Below are positions 6,143 through 14,472 of a stretch of 19,234 nt of DNA, one piece after another (position 1 is the stretch's first letter; every line of letters begins with the position of its first letter). The stretch is from an uncultured Ruminococcus sp. (GTDB lineage Bacteria; Bacillota; Clostridia; Oscillospirales; Ruminococcaceae). The notes under the pieces are model-generated. The model was not told the origin of the DNA. It worked only from the letters and a program-made list of their open reading frames with translations, and did no database searches. A program made the translations under genes and the position numbers. The DNA lies in contig ONNL01000040.1 of the NCBI GenBank assembly GCA_900319195.1, positions 1-19,234 of the forward strand, in the 5' to 3' direction.

Positions 6143-7501
6143 TCAGTTATCCGCTTTTAGCGCATCAAGGAGAGTCTTGGCGATCTGTTCAGAGGTGAGG
6201 GGAGTGGAATTCCTATCCTCAAGCACCACGCAGAAAGCTATCGGGAAGGAGCTGTCGTCCACGAATCCGACGAGCAGGGAGTTCTCCTTATCGCCGTTAT
6301 CGACCTGAGCTGTACCGCTCTTTATACCCACATTATAGCCGAGAATGCTGTTGTAGTGGTCAGCACCGTTTGTGAGGAGCATCTGCTTCATGGTAGCGGC
6401 AGTGTCCGTGGAAAAGAGACTGTCGCTGAATTCGGTCTCCGCGGTGTAGGAGTCCTTACCCTTTACCGATGTCACGCGGCTTATGAGGTGCGGCATGGTC
6501 ATTTTCCCCGTACCGTTGGCAATGGCGCTTTGCCACATCATGAGCTGTATGGGACTTACAAGTGTGTCGCCCTGACCGATACATCCCCACTGAGTAGCAA
6601 ATTCCGTCGGGTCGTTGAGCGTGGTCGAAGCCGTTTCGCACTCGATACCGTCGATGTCGATATAGGTATCGTCAGCGCCGTTGAGCGCATATCCGAGCTT
6701 GGTGTACTCCTTCTTGACCTTTGAGAGCGGCATATCGCTGTCCTCGATGAGCTGTGCGAACCACGGATTACAGCTGTTTTCAAGCGCCTGCTGGACATTC
6801 TGTGTGCCGTGACCGTAGATGTTGTGGCAGTCGATCTCCTTGCCGCTCAGATTGTAGTAGACTCCCGAGCAGTTGAAGCTCTTGCTGAAAAGCTTGTCCG
6901 CACCCATTATCTCGAGTGCGCTTATCAGTGTGGACACCTTCTGCGTCGAGCCCGGGACAGTCCTGAACATCGGCTTTGAAATGAGTGTGCCGTTGGGGAA
7001 GCTTGCAAGGTCGTCGTAGCCCTTGGTGACATCGAGGTTTGGGATGCTCGTGCAGAGCAGTATCTCGCCCGTCTTGTAGTTATACGCGACAGCACAGCCG
7101 TCGTGACCGCCGTAGATGTCATACACGGTGCGGTTAGCCTTGTGGTCGAGAGTGGTGTATATCGCCGCCTCGCCGTTCTTTTCGACAAGTCCGTCGTTGA
7201 AGCTGTAATTGTTCAGCAGGTCAATGTTCTTTGCGACGAGCGTGTTCGACATCTGTCCCTCGTCGTCACCGATGAGGTTTCCAACGTCCGTGAGATAGCC
7301 GTCGGGGAAAGCGTTTTCGCCCGAGCCGTCAAAGAGTATATCACCGTTTCTGTCATAGACGTTGCCGAGACTGTGCTCCTCGGCGTACATCATATACTTC
7401 GGGGATTCATTCCTCAGCTTGACCACCAGCACTGCCATTCCCGCGATAAACGCGAGGATAGTGAGGCTTATGAGGTGCTGGGAGCGTTTTGTACTTTTCA
7501 T
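6143..7501 (-). CDS. Class B penicillin-binding protein (transpeptidase, PBP2/FtsI type)
   Basis: Cross-links peptidoglycan on the outer face of the membrane. 452 residues, short for class B, resembling the PbpA type. A basic N-terminus and one membrane segment (about 9-27) are followed by a reduced N-terminal domain (GNVYDRNGDILFDG at about 46-59) and the transpeptidase domain. Active-site motifs: S185-T-Q-K188 (VPGSTQKVS), S-C-N at 243-245, and K394-S-G-T (GIKSGTAQVDNG). Its ATG overlaps the stop of the RodA/FtsW gene (ATGA), so the polymerase and transpeptidase are translationally coupled, as expected for a SEDS-bPBP pair. No clear intrinsic terminator follows; only a 6-bp AT hairpin is seen. 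Confidence 0.95.
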   Translation of the reverse strand: MKSTKRSQHLISLTILAFIAGMAVLVVKLRNESPKYMMYAEEHSLGNVYDRNGDILFDGSGENAFPDGYLTDVGNLIGDDEGQMSNTLVAKNIDLLNNYSFNDGLVEKNGEAAIYTTLDHKANRTVYDIYGGHDGCAVAYNYKTGEILLCTSIPNLDVTKGYDDLASFPNGTLISKPMFRTVPGSTQKVSTLISALEIMGADKLFSKSFNCSGVYYNLSGKEIDCHNIYGHGTQNVQQALENSCNPWFAQLIEDSDMPLSKVKKEYTKLGYALNGADDTYIDIDGIECETASTTLNDPTEFATQWGCIGQGDTLVSPIQLMMWQSAIANGTGKMTMPHLISRVTSVKGKDSYTAETEFSDSLFSTDTAATMKQMLLTNGADHYNSILGYNVGIKSGTAQVDNGDKENSLLVGFVDDSSFPIAFCVVLEDRNSTPLTSEQIAKTLLDALKADN

Positions 7502-8787
7502 TGCATTTCACTCCGTATCGGTACTGGTCTTTTTCTTTCGGCTTTTGGCGGTCTGAGGTCCGGATTCTGCGAAGCCATGAGCATTCCCACCATGAAGCCG
7601 CTCGTCATCATGGAGCTTCCGCCCGTTGAGATGAACGGTATCGTGACTCCGGTGAAGGGGATAAGGTTGCACGAGCCGAAGATGTTGAGCGCAGTCTGTA
7701 CTGTTATTGCCGCACAAATACAGCTCACCATTGTTGCATGGAAGTATGAGCGCGGCGGATTGATAAGCGGTACAGCGAGGATTATCAGTATCACGAGTAT
7801 CATCATCAGCGCGTAGAGAAGTCCCCATTCCTCGCTGACTGTCGCAAATACAATATCGTTTTCGTGAGCGAATACACTGTGCAGGTCGCCCATTCCGGGA
7901 CCGCGTCCCATCCAGCTTCCCTTTGCGATACCGATGAGAGCGCGTGACTGCTGCCAGCCGTTGCCGTTAACGTCGCTCCAGATGTCCGAGTGAAGTCTGT
8001 CCTGAACGTATGCGGGAGCAAATTTCAGAGCAACTGCCGCCGCTGCTATGACCGCTGCTGCTGCCGCAATGAGAGTCTTTTTCGAGAACTTTGCCCTCGG
8101 GTAGCATATCCTGAGCAGGAAGCCTGCCGCGTAGATACCTGCGAATGTCGGGAGACTTCCGAGGTCTCGGCACCACCACTGCAAAAAGCAGATGGCGAAG
8201 AAAATGCCGAGGACTATGAGGTTGTCCCACACGACGTTGAACATGAGGAGCTTGTGCTTTTTCATCTGCTCACCGACGGTCGTTGCACACGCGAGGGCAA
8301 ACAGCGGCTTTATGAATTCCGAGGGCTGAATCGTTATGGGACCGAGCGATATCCAGATGCTTCTGCTGCCTGTGAGCGTGAGGATAGCGACCGTGAGTAC
8401 GCCTATCCCTGCGTATATCCACAGCTTGTGGGAGGCGAGGCGTTTGTGGTCGCGGCAGAGGTGGTATCCGAGCCTGCTTGCGATAAGTGCGGCAATGCAG
8501 GTAATGTAGTGTTTTTTATCGAGCTCCACTCCGCCGAAGCAGGACTGGAAGATGACGCTCATGTTGAGTATAAGTATCAGCAGGAAGCTGAGTGCGAATG
8601 TCTTTTGCTTGAAAAAGAGCATGGCGATGTACCATACGAAGTCGAGCAGAATGACTGCTCCGCCGAGCAGAAGCACGTCCGAGGGGGAGTCGTATTTGCC
8701 GTTCACCCAGATATTTGCGAGCATTGCGAGGTGAGCGACGGTCACAAAGATACAGGAGAAAAAGTATGAAATAGGATTCTCAGTCAT
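7498..8787 (-). CDS. FtsW/RodA/SpoVE family (SEDS) peptidoglycan glycosyltransferase
   Basis: Polytopic membrane protein of 429 residues that, by family, polymerises lipid II glycan strands together with a class B PBP. Ten or so hydrophobic segments are visible. SEDS motifs in order: GPITIQPSEFIKP, the CRDLGS loop with the catalytic-site Asp, AHENDIVFATVSEEWG, and LIPFTGVTIPFISTGGSSM. The start is placed at ATG 8787, 8 nt after AAGGGG. A GTG at 8796 is in frame but touches that site. The start overlaps the end of the FHA gene by 8 nt and the stop overlaps the PBP start by 4 nt. Sequence alone does not say whether it serves elongation, division or sporulation. Confidence 0.95.
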   Translation of the reverse strand: MTENPISYFFSCIFVTVAHLAMLANIWVNGKYDSPSDVLLLGGAVILLDFVWYIAMLFFKQKTFALSFLLILILNMSVIFQSCFGGVELDKKHYITCIAALIASRLGYHLCRDHKRLASHKLWIYAGIGVLTVAILTLTGSRSIWISLGPITIQPSEFIKPLFALACATTVGEQMKKHKLLMFNVVWDNLIVLGIFFAICFLQWWCRDLGSLPTFAGIYAAGFLLRICYPRAKFSKKTLIAAAAAVIAAAAVALKFAPAYVQDRLHSDIWSDVNGNGWQQSRALIGIAKGSWMGRGPGMGDLHSVFAHENDIVFATVSEEWGLLYALMMILVILIILAVPLINPPRSYFHATMVSCICAAITVQTALNIFGSCNLIPFTGVTIPFISTGGSSMMTSGFMVGMLMASQNPDLRPPKAERKRPVPIRSEMQ

Positions 8788-9193
8788 GCTCCTCACCCCT
8801 TCTGAAAATAAGTCTGCTCGAGCCGACCGACAGCACGTCGCCGTTTCTGAGAACAGCGTGTTTTACGAGCATTCCGTTTACGTATACACCCGATTTCGAG
8901 TCCATATCGGTGATAGTCCAAGCGTTTCCCGAGAAAGTGAGAATGGCGTGATATCGGGAAACAGAGGGGTCGGGGAGTCTCACGTCCGCAGAAGCGTGCC
9001 TGCCGATTATTACCTCGTCGCAGCTCAGCGGATAGAGCGTTTCGTTCACCGCGAGGACCATTCCGCCCGTCATTTTTGCCCAGTTTTTGCGTGATGTACG
9101 CTTTTCCGCATATGCAGTCATTATGAGGACAAACGCACATATATCGAGAGCCGCCGCGGCTATCGCGCACAGCAGCATATTATATTTTTCCAA
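8780..9193 (-). CDS. Membrane-anchored FHA-domain protein
   Basis: 137 residues: one N-terminal membrane segment (about 5-28), then a basic stretch, then an FHA phosphothreonine-binding domain. The domain shows VIIGRHASADVRLPDP (about 64-79), SVSRYHAIL (about 80-88), and DMDSKSGVYVNGMLV, containing the conserved GR, SRxH and NG residues. It probably brings a Thr-phosphorylated partner to the RodA/PBP pair; the kinase is not in this window. The start is read as TTG 9193, 7 nt after GGAGG (9205-9201). The frame is open to 9265, but that region contains the promoter. It is the first gene of the FHA-SEDS-PBP operon. Confidence 0.9.
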   Translation of the reverse strand: MEKYNMLLCAIAAAALDICAFVLIMTAYAEKRTSRKNWAKMTGGMVLAVNETLYPLSCDEVIIGRHASADVRLPDPSVSRYHAILTFSGNAWTITDMDSKSGVYVNGMLVKHAVLRNGDVLSVGSSRLIFRRGEEHD

Positions 9194-9236
9194 GCCTTTA
9201 CCTCCGTGAAATTTGTTTTTATCAAAGACAAAACTA

Positions 9237-9265
9237 ATTATAACACATATTAAAAAAAATAGCAA
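9237..9265 (-). promoter_or_regulatory. Promoter of the FHA-RodA-PBP operon
   Basis: On the - strand TTGCTA (9265-9260) and TATAAT (9242-9237) are 17 nt apart; the spacer contains an A/T-run. Transcription would start near 9230, about 37 nt before the TTG start codon. This position also argues against longer forms of the FHA protein. Confidence 0.82.
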
Positions 9266-9316
9266 GTGTCGCGGTAAATAGCTGATGATAATTCACCTCC
9301 GACACGAGCAGGGCAT

Positions 9317-9350
9317 AGAAAAGCCGAAGTCAATGCTTCGGCTTCTTTTT
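9317..9350. terminator. Intrinsic terminator after ftsH
   Basis: Arms 9321-9329 and 9336-9344 (AAGCCGAAG/CTTCGGCTT) form a 9-bp stem with a 6-nt loop. On the - strand it is followed by TTCTAT and ends the gdpP-to-ftsH block. On the + strand it is followed by CTTTTT. Confidence 0.8.
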
Positions 9351-9368
9351 GTTAGCTTTTGTCAGTGC

Positions 9369-11291
9369 TCACTCTTTGTCCTGAGCTTCTGTTGTATCCG
9401 CAGTCTCAGTCGCCTCGGGAGCTTCCTCATTGCTTTCAATGTCGGTGAGCTCGCCCTTCATGAGCTTTTCAAAGTCGGGACCGTCAATTTTTTCGTGCTT
9501 CAGCAGATAGGCTGTGAGAAGCTCCATTTTGTCCCTGTGAGTGTTGAGTATATCCTTGCACTCAGCATAGGCATTCTGGATTATCTCCTGGATCTCCTTG
9601 TCTATCTTAGCGGCAACAGCCTCGCTATAATTTCGCGTGTGACCGTAATCCTTGCCGAGAAATACCTCGTCGCTGTCTGAGCCGTATACCACATTTCCGA
9701 GCTCCTCAGAGAAGCCGTAGCGTGTGACCATTTTCCTTGCCGTCGAGGTAGCACGCTCGATGTCGTTTGAAGCGCCCGTGCAGATGTCGTCGAGGAAGAT
9801 CTCCTCAGCGGCACGTCCGCCGAGCATCATAACAATGCTCTCTCTCATCTGATTGCGAGAAACGTGCATATCGTCGGTATCGGGACGGGTAACGGTAAGT
9901 CCTGCCGCCATGCCGCGCTGTATGATCGTGACCTGATGTACCTTGTCCTGAGTGGGCAGGTAGTAGGCGGCAACAGCGTGACCTGATTCGTGGTAAGCTG
10001 TGACCTTCTTGTCGTGGTCTGTAACAAGTCTCGATTTCTTCTCGGGACCTGCAATAACCTTGAGAGTAGCCTCCTCGATGTCAGCCTCGGTGATAGCCAT
10101 TCTGTTGTTCCTTGCGGCAAGCAGAGCGGCTTCATTCAGCAGGTTTTCGAGGTCTGCACCTGTAAATCCCTGAGTAGTCTGAGCGATTATCTTGAGGTCA
10201 ACATCGGGACTGAGCGGCTTGTTCTTCGAGTGAACCTTGAGTATCTCCTCACGTCCCTTGACATCGGGATAGCCTACAACGACCTGTCTGTCGAAGCGAC
10301 CAGGGCGGAGAAGAGCAGGGTCAAGAATGTCGCGTCTGTTTGTAGCAGCGATGACGATAACGCTCTCGTTGCCTGTAAATCCGTCCATTTCAACGAGGAG
10401 CTGATTGAGTGTCTGCTCACGCTCGTCGTGACCGCCGCCGAGACCAGCGCCTCTGTGACGACCGACAGCGTCTATCTCGTCGATGAAGATGATAGCGGGA
10501 GCGTGCTTCTTAGCCTGGTCAAACAGGTCGCGCACACGGGAAGCGCCGACACCAACGAACATTTCAACGAAGTCCGAGCCGGAAATTGGGAAGAACGGCA
10601 CTCCTGCCTCGCCTGCAACAGCTCTTGCAAGGAGGGTCTTACCTGTTCCGGGAGGTCCGAGAAGGAGAACTCCCTTCGGCACCTTGGCACCGATATCCGT
10701 ATATTTGTTGGGGTTCTTGAGGTAATCGACTATCTCCTGAAGCTCCTGCTTTTCCTCATCGGCACCTGCAACGTCCTTGAAGGTAGCCTTTCTTGTGCTC
10801 TCATGAGTGCGGAGATTAGCCTTTCCGAAGGAGGTGTACTTGCCACCCGAGTTCTGCTTCATCATGAAGTAGAGTATCGCAATGCCAAGCAGTACGGTGA
10901 GTACGACGGGTATCAGCGAGTAGAGCCAAGTCCTGTCGGTTATCTTGATATAGTTCTGAACGAGCTTTTCGTTCGGGTATTTTTCGTTGTATTCGCGGCG
11001 GTAGTCCTGAGTCTCGTCGATGAAGATAGACACATTCGGGACCTCATAGGTCTGTTCCTTGTCCTCACCTCTGAGCTTGTAGGTCATCTCACCTGTGCCG
11101 AGGTCAATTTCGTATTCCGCGACCTCGTAGTTGTCGAAATGCTCCATTATCTCGTTGTATGTGACCTTATCCCTGCCTGCGTTCATCTTGGAGGAGATGA
11201 AGTAAATGCAGCCGATAGCCAGCAGGATAACAAGCAAATAGCTTATAATACCGTGATTCCTTCTTGGTGACAAATTATCCACTCCGTTCAA
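9369..11291 (-). CDS. ftsH: ATP-dependent zinc metalloprotease FtsH
   Basis: Membrane-bound AAA+ protease that extracts and degrades membrane and regulatory proteins. 640 residues. Two membrane segments (about 14-33 and 122-143) flank an extracytoplasmic domain. The AAA module has Walker A GPPGTGKT (212-219), Walker B IIFIDE (267-272), and the second region of homology TNRRDILDPALLRPGRFDR (about 317-335). The protease module has the zinc site HESGH (434-438) and the third ligand Asp510 (TGASNDIERAT). The C-terminus is acidic. The start is uncertain: TTG 11291 has only a weak GGCGG upstream, while TTG 11273 lies 8 nt after GGAG and may be the true start (634 residues). It follows tilS by about 30 nt, a tilS-ftsH order known in other Firmicutes. 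Confidence 0.97.
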   Translation of the reverse strand: MNGVDNLSPRRNHGIISYLLVILLAIGCIYFISSKMNAGRDKVTYNEIMEHFDNYEVAEYEIDLGTGEMTYKLRGEDKEQTYEVPNVSIFIDETQDYRREYNEKYPNEKLVQNYIKITDRTWLYSLIPVVLTVLLGIAILYFMMKQNSGGKYTSFGKANLRTHESTRKATFKDVAGADEEKQELQEIVDYLKNPNKYTDIGAKVPKGVLLLGPPGTGKTLLARAVAGEAGVPFFPISGSDFVEMFVGVGASRVRDLFDQAKKHAPAIIFIDEIDAVGRHRGAGLGGGHDEREQTLNQLLVEMDGFTGNESVIVIAATNRRDILDPALLRPGRFDRQVVVGYPDVKGREEILKVHSKNKPLSPDVDLKIIAQTTQGFTGADLENLLNEAALLAARNNRMAITEADIEEATLKVIAGPEKKSRLVTDHDKKVTAYHESGHAVAAYYLPTQDKVHQVTIIQRGMAAGLTVTRPDTDDMHVSRNQMRESIVMMLGGRAAEEIFLDDICTGASNDIERATSTARKMVTRYGFSEELGNVVYGSDSDEVFLGKDYGHTRNYSEAVAAKIDKEIQEIIQNAYAECKDILNTHRDKMELLTAYLLKHEKIDGPDFEKLMKGELTDIESNEEAPEATETADTTEAQDKE

Positions 11292-11321
11292 TTCTGTGAG
11301 CCGCCCGCTGAGCGCCCACTC

Positions 11322-12662
11322 TTACTTGTTTTCTATTGTTATCGCCAAAAGCTTTTTTGTCGATCTATCGGGGACTGTGCGGTCTGCAATGCCGATACCC
11401 TCCGCGAGAATAGTTCCCTCGCTGTCGGACAGAAAATGCAGTCGTCCGCGCTTTTCGGGAGGTATCTTCTCATTGATGAGCTTCTTCACACTTGATGTGA
11501 AGCTCCTGCTGCTGAGCCGTATCCTGTCGCCGTTTCTGCGGTTTCTGAGCACAATTCCACCTTTAATTTTACCATAGTCAAGAATATAATATGTTAAATT
11601 TTTGTGAACAGATTGAAATTTCTCCAATTCATCACACAAAATAAGTTCACAAACGACTTTTTTGTCGGGAAATATCGAGTTCTCCCCGATAATAAGCTCT
11701 TTTTCGAGCATGAGCGGAGCCGTGTCCGCCTCGATTTTCATGAGCTTTGCACATTTCCCGTCCGAGATAAAGTAAATATCTCCCGAGATGTTGTATTTTC
11801 CGCCGTTTACGGTGATGCTGTCAAGCTCGGTGAGCCTGTCGCTCGAATAGGGCAGGGAGTGCTCCGTGAGCAGCCTTGCGATACATCTGCGCCTGATAAC
11901 ATCGGGATAGAAGTTCAGACCGCTGAACGTATCACTTACGCGCCTGCAATCCTCCATAGCCTCGTCGGTCATTCTCTCAATAAGAGCATTTTCCGTCCTC
12001 AAAGCGTCTATCGACTTCACCGAAGTCTCGACCACCGATGGATTTATGTCCCTGAGGACCGGGATTATCCTGTGGCGGATCTTGTTTCGTGTGCAGTCGT
12101 CGATGAGGTTGGTGCTGTCGGTGACGAAGTCCTGACCACGCTCACGCAGAAATTCCTCGATCTCACGGCGGCTGACCGCAAGGAGCGGTCTGATTATGCT
12201 GTCTCTTTTCGGCGGAATACCTGCGAGACCCTTGAGTGCCGAGCCTCTTGCGAGATTGAGTATCACCGTTTCGAGATTGTCGTCGGCGTTGTGAGCTGTC
12301 GCAAGGAGCTTACCCTGCGTATTATCGGCAAATGCCCTGTATCGAAGTACACGCGCAGCCTCCTCGGTTGAGAGTCCCTTTTCCACGGCATAGCTTCTGA
12401 CGTCGCATGACACCGCAGTAAACGGCACTCCGAGATGCTGACAGAGCTCGCGGCAGAACTGCTCATCGCGGTCACTTTCGGCTCCGCGGAGCTGATGATT
12501 CACATGGAGCGCCTCGACGTTTATCCCGAGCCGTTCACTCAGCTCCCTCAGTGAGAGCAGGAGAGATACGCTGTCCGCTCCGCCAGAAAGTCCTGCAACT
12601 ACCGTATCACCGAGCTTTATGAGCTGATTTTCAGTTATGAAGCTGTAAATTTTATCAAGCAT
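11322..12662 (-). CDS. tilS: tRNA(Ile)-lysidine synthetase
   Basis: Attaches lysine to C34 of the AUA-reading tRNA-Ile using ATP, which changes its decoding from Met to Ile. 446 residues. The N-terminal PP-loop ATPase has SGGADS at about 26-31 and the family's HVNHQLRGAESDRDE, then TEEAARVLRYRAF and ATAHNADDNLET. The C-terminal TilS-C domain (about the last 80 residues) carries LRNRRNGDRIRL...KKLINEKIPPEKRGRL in pieces. The ATG begins one base after the dnaB stop with no strong ribosome binding site, so it is probably translated by coupling to dnaB. Confidence 0.96.
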   Translation of the reverse strand: MLDKIYSFITENQLIKLGDTVVAGLSGGADSVSLLLSLRELSERLGINVEALHVNHQLRGAESDRDEQFCRELCQHLGVPFTAVSCDVRSYAVEKGLSTEEAARVLRYRAFADNTQGKLLATAHNADDNLETVILNLARGSALKGLAGIPPKRDSIIRPLLAVSRREIEEFLRERGQDFVTDSTNLIDDCTRNKIRHRIIPVLRDINPSVVETSVKSIDALRTENALIERMTDEAMEDCRRVSDTFSGLNFYPDVIRRRCIARLLTEHSLPYSSDRLTELDSITVNGGKYNISGDIYFISDGKCAKLMKIEADTAPLMLEKELIIGENSIFPDKKVVCELILCDELEKFQSVHKNLTYYILDYGKIKGGIVLRNRRNGDRIRLSSRSFTSSVKKLINEKIPPEKRGRLHFLSDSEGTILAEGIGIADRTVPDRSTKKLLAITIENK

Positions 12663-12663
12663 A

Positions 12664-14016
12664 TCACATATCCGAAGGCGGCTCGCTCATTTCGGGATCC
12701 GAGAACCTCGTGAACTTGCCGTTCCATACGAGCTGCACCGTTCCAGTTTCGCCGTGACGATTCTTAGCCACGATACATTCCGAAATATTGGGGCGCTCGC
12801 TCTTTTTATCATAGTAGCCCTCGCGGTAGAGGAAGAGAACGATGTCCGCGTCCTGCTCGATAGAGCCCGATTCACGAAGGTCCGAGAGGAGCGGTCGCTT
12901 GTCGGGACGGCTCTCAACTGCTCGGGAGAGCTGTGAGAGGAGTATAACGGGGACGTTCAGTTCCTTTGCGAGAATTTTTATCTGTCTTGTAATTTCCGAA
13001 ATTACGACAACTCGGTTGTCGGATTTCGACGCGGAGTTCATGAGCTGTAGGTAGTCGATGATGACGAGACCGAGGTTTTTTGTTCGTCTGAGCTTCGCCT
13101 TCATCTGCTGTACAGTGATGTTTGCCGTGTCGTCGATGTAGATGTTGAGCGTCGAGAGGTAGCCTGCGGCAGTCGCAAGATTTACCCATTCGTCGCCGTT
13201 TATGCGTCCGTTTCGGAGCGACTGCGACTCGACCCTCGCCTCAGACGAGAGTATTCGTGTAGCTATCTGCTCCTTGGACATTTCGAGGTTGAATACCACG
13301 ACCTCCGCCTGTCTTGACTTTGCGACGTTTACCGCGATATTCATGGCAAACGAGGTCTTTCCCATACCGGGACGTGCGGCGATTATGATGAGGTCGGACT
13401 TGTTAAGTCCCGAGGTTATGGTGTCAAGCAGAGAGAACCCCGACCTTGCTCCGACGTACTTGTCCTTGTCGGGACCCGATATCTTGGCGATACGGTCGTA
13501 TGCCTCTGCAATTGCCTCTGATATGGGGACAAGTCCGCGTATGTCGCGTCCCTGTCTGATGTCGTAAATTTTCTGCTCGGCTGAGTCAAGCAGGAGAGCC
13601 GCGTCGTGCTCGCCCGACTGTACCTCCTCAAGTATCGCCCTTGAAGCGATGCCGAGTGAGCGTATGAGGTACTTTTCCTCGACTATCGAGCAGTAGCTTG
13701 AAACATTCGCGGCAGTCGGCAGAGTGTCGGCAATTTCCGCGAAATAACGCCTTCCTTCAACACTTGTCGAGAAGATGTGCTCCTTCTCCGACTCGTTGAG
13801 CACGGTGATAACGTCGATAGGCTCGCCGGTAGTGAAAAGCCTTACGATTATCTCGAAGATCCTCTTGTGCTGCGGACTGTAAAAGTGGTCGGGCTTAATG
13901 TGCTCCAGCACCTCAGAGATGACCGAAGGGTCGGCAAGTATCGAGCCTATGACACCCTGCTCGGCTTCAATGCTGTGCGGAAGCTCTCGCGCTGATAACG
14001 CAAAATTCTCGTCCAT
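12664..14016 (-). CDS. dnaB: Replicative DNA helicase DnaB
   Basis: Hexameric 5'-3' helicase at the replication fork (named DnaC in Bacillus). 450 residues from the ATG at 14016. The N-terminal domain (ELPHSIEAEQGVIGSIL...) covers about 10-100 and is followed by a linker and the RecA-like domain. Walker A is RPGMGKT at about 215-221, followed by VFNLEMSKEQ, the Walker B segment LVIIDYLQLM, and VPVILLSQLSR and DLRESGSIEQDADIV. An in-frame TTG at 14031 would lie inside the end of rplI; the ATG with GAGG 9 nt upstream is preferred. It starts 4 nt after rplI, the conserved rplI-dnaB order. Confidence 0.97.
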   Translation of the reverse strand: MDENFALSARELPHSIEAEQGVIGSILADPSVISEVLEHIKPDHFYSPQHKRIFEIIVRLFTTGEPIDVITVLNESEKEHIFSTSVEGRRYFAEIADTLPTAANVSSYCSIVEEKYLIRSLGIASRAILEEVQSGEHDAALLLDSAEQKIYDIRQGRDIRGLVPISEAIAEAYDRIAKISGPDKDKYVGARSGFSLLDTITSGLNKSDLIIIAARPGMGKTSFAMNIAVNVAKSRQAEVVVFNLEMSKEQIATRILSSEARVESQSLRNGRINGDEWVNLATAAGYLSTLNIYIDDTANITVQQMKAKLRRTKNLGLVIIDYLQLMNSASKSDNRVVVISEITRQIKILAKELNVPVILLSQLSRAVESRPDKRPLLSDLRESGSIEQDADIVLFLYREGYYDKKSERPNISECIVAKNRHGETGTVQLVWNGKFTRFSDPEMSEPPSDM

Positions 14017-14020
14017 CAGC

Positions 14021-14467
14021 TCAGCCCTCAACGACCTCTACGTCTATCTTCTCCGAGATACCTGCCGTGAACTTCACGGTAGCAGTGTATGAGCCGAAAT
14101 TCTTGATGTCGCCTGCTGTGACGATTTTCTTCTTGTCAGTCTCAACGCCGAACTGCTCCTTCACAGCCTCGGCAATACTTGCAGTTGTCACTGAGCCGAA
14201 AAGCTTTCCGTTATTGCCTGCTTTTGCCTTTATTACGACCTTTGCGCCCTTGAGCTTGGCTGCACTTTCCTTAGCGGCAGCAATTTCGAGGTCGAGCTTG
14301 TGCTGTGCTGAGGACTTCTGTGCCTCGAGCAGATTCATGTTGTTGTTTGTAGCTTCAACGGCAAGTCCCTTGGGAAGAAGCATATTTCTTGCATATCCGT
14401 CCGAAACATTCTTAATTTCGCCCTTTTTGCCCGAGCCTTTAACGTCCTTGAGAAAAATTACCTTCAT
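14021..14467 (-). CDS. rplI: 50S ribosomal protein L9
   Basis: 148 residues, full length. The N-terminal rRNA-binding domain MKVIFLKDVKGSGKKGE followed by NVSDGYARNMLLPKGLAVEAT is the L9 signature. A long connecting helix (about 45-78) leads to the C-terminal domain (KLFGSVTTASIAEAVKEQFG...). AAAGGA lies 8 nt before the ATG and is itself part of the gdpP end; the genes are 5 nt apart. gdpP-rplI-dnaB is a widely conserved order in Firmicutes. Confidence 0.98.
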   Translation of the reverse strand: MKVIFLKDVKGSGKKGEIKNVSDGYARNMLLPKGLAVEATNNNMNLLEAQKSSAQHKLDLEIAAAKESAAKLKGAKVVIKAKAGNNGKLFGSVTTASIAEAVKEQFGVETDKKKIVTAGDIKNFGSYTATVKFTAGISEKIDVEVVEG

Positions 14468-14472
14468 ATCAA

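Noticed and set aside
9990..11270. 426-codon open frame on the + strand opposite ftsH
   Set aside because: It lies entirely inside ftsH, which is certain; the antisense frame is open only because of codon bias.
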